Shown here: positions 22,353-23,146 of the stretch, piece after piece
How positions within the stretch are numbered: the first letter of the stretch is position 1
Layout of the letters: the number at the start of each line of letters is the position of its first letter
NCBI GenBank assembly: GCA_000437355.1
Contig: FR899753.1
Coordinates: 1-23,146, forward strand
From: Firmicutes bacterium CAG:460
Lineage (GTDB): Bacteria; Bacillota_I; Bacilli_A; RF39; UBA660
DNA length: 23,146 bases
Direction of reading: 5' to 3'
Notes under the pieces: generated by a model
Databases searched by the model: none
What the model was told of the DNA's origin: nothing
The model's input: only the letters and a program-made list of their open reading frames with translations
Translations under genes and position numbers: made by a program

Positions 22353-23061
22353 TTTTTTCCTTTCTAATTTTAAAAATAAATTTTACATTGTTGTCCCAAA
22401 AACGTTTTATTCTTTTTGGTTCTTTTAGTATTCTATAAAGCCATTCTGTATTAGTTTTTATAAAAATTTGAGGAGCTCTTTTTTTTGTTCCACTTAAAAC
22501 ATCAAATGATCCACCGACGCCCACAAAAATTCCCTTTTTAAAATCTTTGAAATATTTATAAATTAATTTTTCTTGAGCTGGTATACCTAGTGCCACTAAA
22601 ACAATATCAGGCTCTTTTTTTATTATTTTTTGAAATTCTTCTTCTTTATTTTCAACATAGCCATTTGTCATTCCAAAAAGTTTAATATTAGAATAATTTT
22701 TTTCTATTTTTTCTTTTAAATTATTTAAAACTTCTTGTTTAGCGCCAAACAAATAAAGACTTTTTTTACTTTCATTAGCAAATTCAAATAATTTTTCTGC
22801 AATTTCAATCCCCGGTATTCTTTCTTTTACATCAACGCCTATCATTTTAGCTGCTTTTACTACCCCTATACCATCTGGAACAAAGGACACGCTGTCATCT
22901 TCGAGAATTTCTTTTAATTCTAAATCTTTTTCAGCTATCATTAATGTTTCAGGGTTAACAGTTACAATAAATTTTTTATTTTTATTTTTTAAATCTTTTT
23001 TTAATATTTCAAAAAAACTTTTCTTATCTTTCTTATATAATTTTTCAAGAAACTTTTTCAT
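22345..23061 (-). CDS. tagA: WecG/TagA/CpsF-family glycosyltransferase (ManNAc transferase of teichoic acid linkage unit)
   Basis: Predicted to transfer ManNAc from UDP-ManNAc to undecaprenyl-PP-GlcNAc at the inner membrane face, the first committed step of wall teichoic acid. Seen: 'TVNPETLMIAEKD' (34-46), 'VPDGIGVVKAAK' with Asp63 as likely catalytic base, 'RIPGIE' (81-86), 'YLFGAKQEVL', 'GMTNGYV', 'VALGIPAQEK' and 'GVGGSFDVLSG' with the following basic stretch. The start is set at ATG 23061, not the ATG six bases upstream, because AAAGG then has proper spacing. 238 residues is normal. The pair with mnaA supports teichoic acid over other capsular roles, though other WecG-family uses of ManNAc are possible. 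Confidence 0.9.
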   Translation of the reverse strand: MKKFLEKLYKKDKKSFFEILKKDLKNKNKKFIVTVNPETLMIAEKDLELKEILEDDSVSFVPDGIGVVKAAKMIGVDVKERIPGIEIAEKLFEFANESKKSLYLFGAKQEVLNNLKEKIEKNYSNIKLFGMTNGYVENKEEEFQKIIKKEPDIVLVALGIPAQEKLIYKYFKDFKKGIFVGVGGSFDVLSGTKKRAPQIFIKTNTEWLYRILKEPKRIKRFWDNNVKFIFKIRKEKND

Positions 23062-23099
23062 GTACATCCTTTCTAATGTATTCTATTTACAAAATGTTT

Positions 23100-23146
23100 T
23101 TACTCATCTTTTTTTATCAAATCAATAATAGCATTTGCCTTTTTAA
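23100..23146 (-). CDS. C-terminal end of an upstream gene (partial)
   Basis: Leftward codons from the window edge read KKANAIIDLIKKDE and a TAA at 23102-23100, 38 bases before the tagA start. The helix with Ala, Ile-Ile and Lys is like the ends of many glycosyltransferases or teichoic acid enzymes, which would suit the neighbours. Only 14 residues are visible, so even the reading frame is a guess. Confidence 0.45.
   Translation of the reverse strand, partial: KKANAIIDLIKKDE

Noticed and set aside
1..23146. CRISPR arrays, tRNA or rRNA genes, insertion sequences, attachment sites
   Set aside because: Scanning both strands by eye showed no spaced repeats, no cloverleaf with CCA-adjacent stem, no transposase or integrase frames and no terminal repeats. 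Weak or decayed elements could be missed without a search.

Overview
The window is AT-rich, low-GC Gram-positive (Bacillota) chromosome. It carries spoIVA and spoVIF, so the source is a spore-former. It also has a teichoic-acid-type pair (tagA, mnaA), strong AGGAGG-type ribosome binding sites and sigma-A boxes with 17-bp spacing. TGA is used as a stop (for example at 17942 and 20771), so this is not the mycoplasma code. An uncultured host-associated member of the Bacilli fits best, but the sequence alone does not fix the genus. Nothing indicates a prophage or a conjugative element. The gene arrangement looks chromosomal, with two accessory-looking spots: the secreted-protein/membrane-HTH block at 7.8-10 kb and a toxin-antitoxin pair at 19.8-21.1 kb.

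Layout. 1-943 holds the N-terminal part of a DUF1016/YhcG-type protein and a small hypothetical gene, both leftward. 1045-3204 holds an M15 D,D-carboxypeptidase, spoVIF, and an unrecognised protein with a possible Cys-His-Asp triad. 3177-7552 is a leftward block: spoIVA behind a very good sigma-E-type promoter, an unrecognised 216-residue protein, and a short ClpC-like unfoldase whose start region is a perfect 13-bp inverted repeat. 7816-9984 encodes a secreted Thr-rich protein and a membrane-anchored XRE regulator. The regulator is divergent from a class-C beta-lactamase-fold hydrolase (10091-11542), with repeated operator-like motifs between them. A SWIM-SNF2 helicase follows (11553-14750).

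14843-19588 reads as one tight leftward operon: ZIP metal transporter, SDR-type protein, patatin phospholipase, YebC-family factor, CPBP intramembrane protease, terminator. Ahead of it lies a short RNA candidate that would start with an H-type pseudoknot and end at an intrinsic terminator. This is either an attenuator-type leader for the ZIP operon or an independent small RNA. Upstream is a toxin-antitoxin pair with an MqsR-like toxin and a zinc-finger/HTH/Panacea (SocA) antitoxin. The window ends with mnaA and tagA, which make UDP-ManNAc and attach ManNAc to the lipid-linked GlcNAc of the wall teichoic acid linkage unit, plus the last codons of another upstream gene.

A recurrent trait is compaction. 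Convergent genes share hairpins, and stop codons lie inside terminator stems or loops at five places. The items most worth follow-up are the pseudoknot leader before the ZIP operon, the hairpin that presents the Shine-Dalgarno of the Clp gene, the secreted-protein/membrane-HTH block, and the toxin-Panacea pair.
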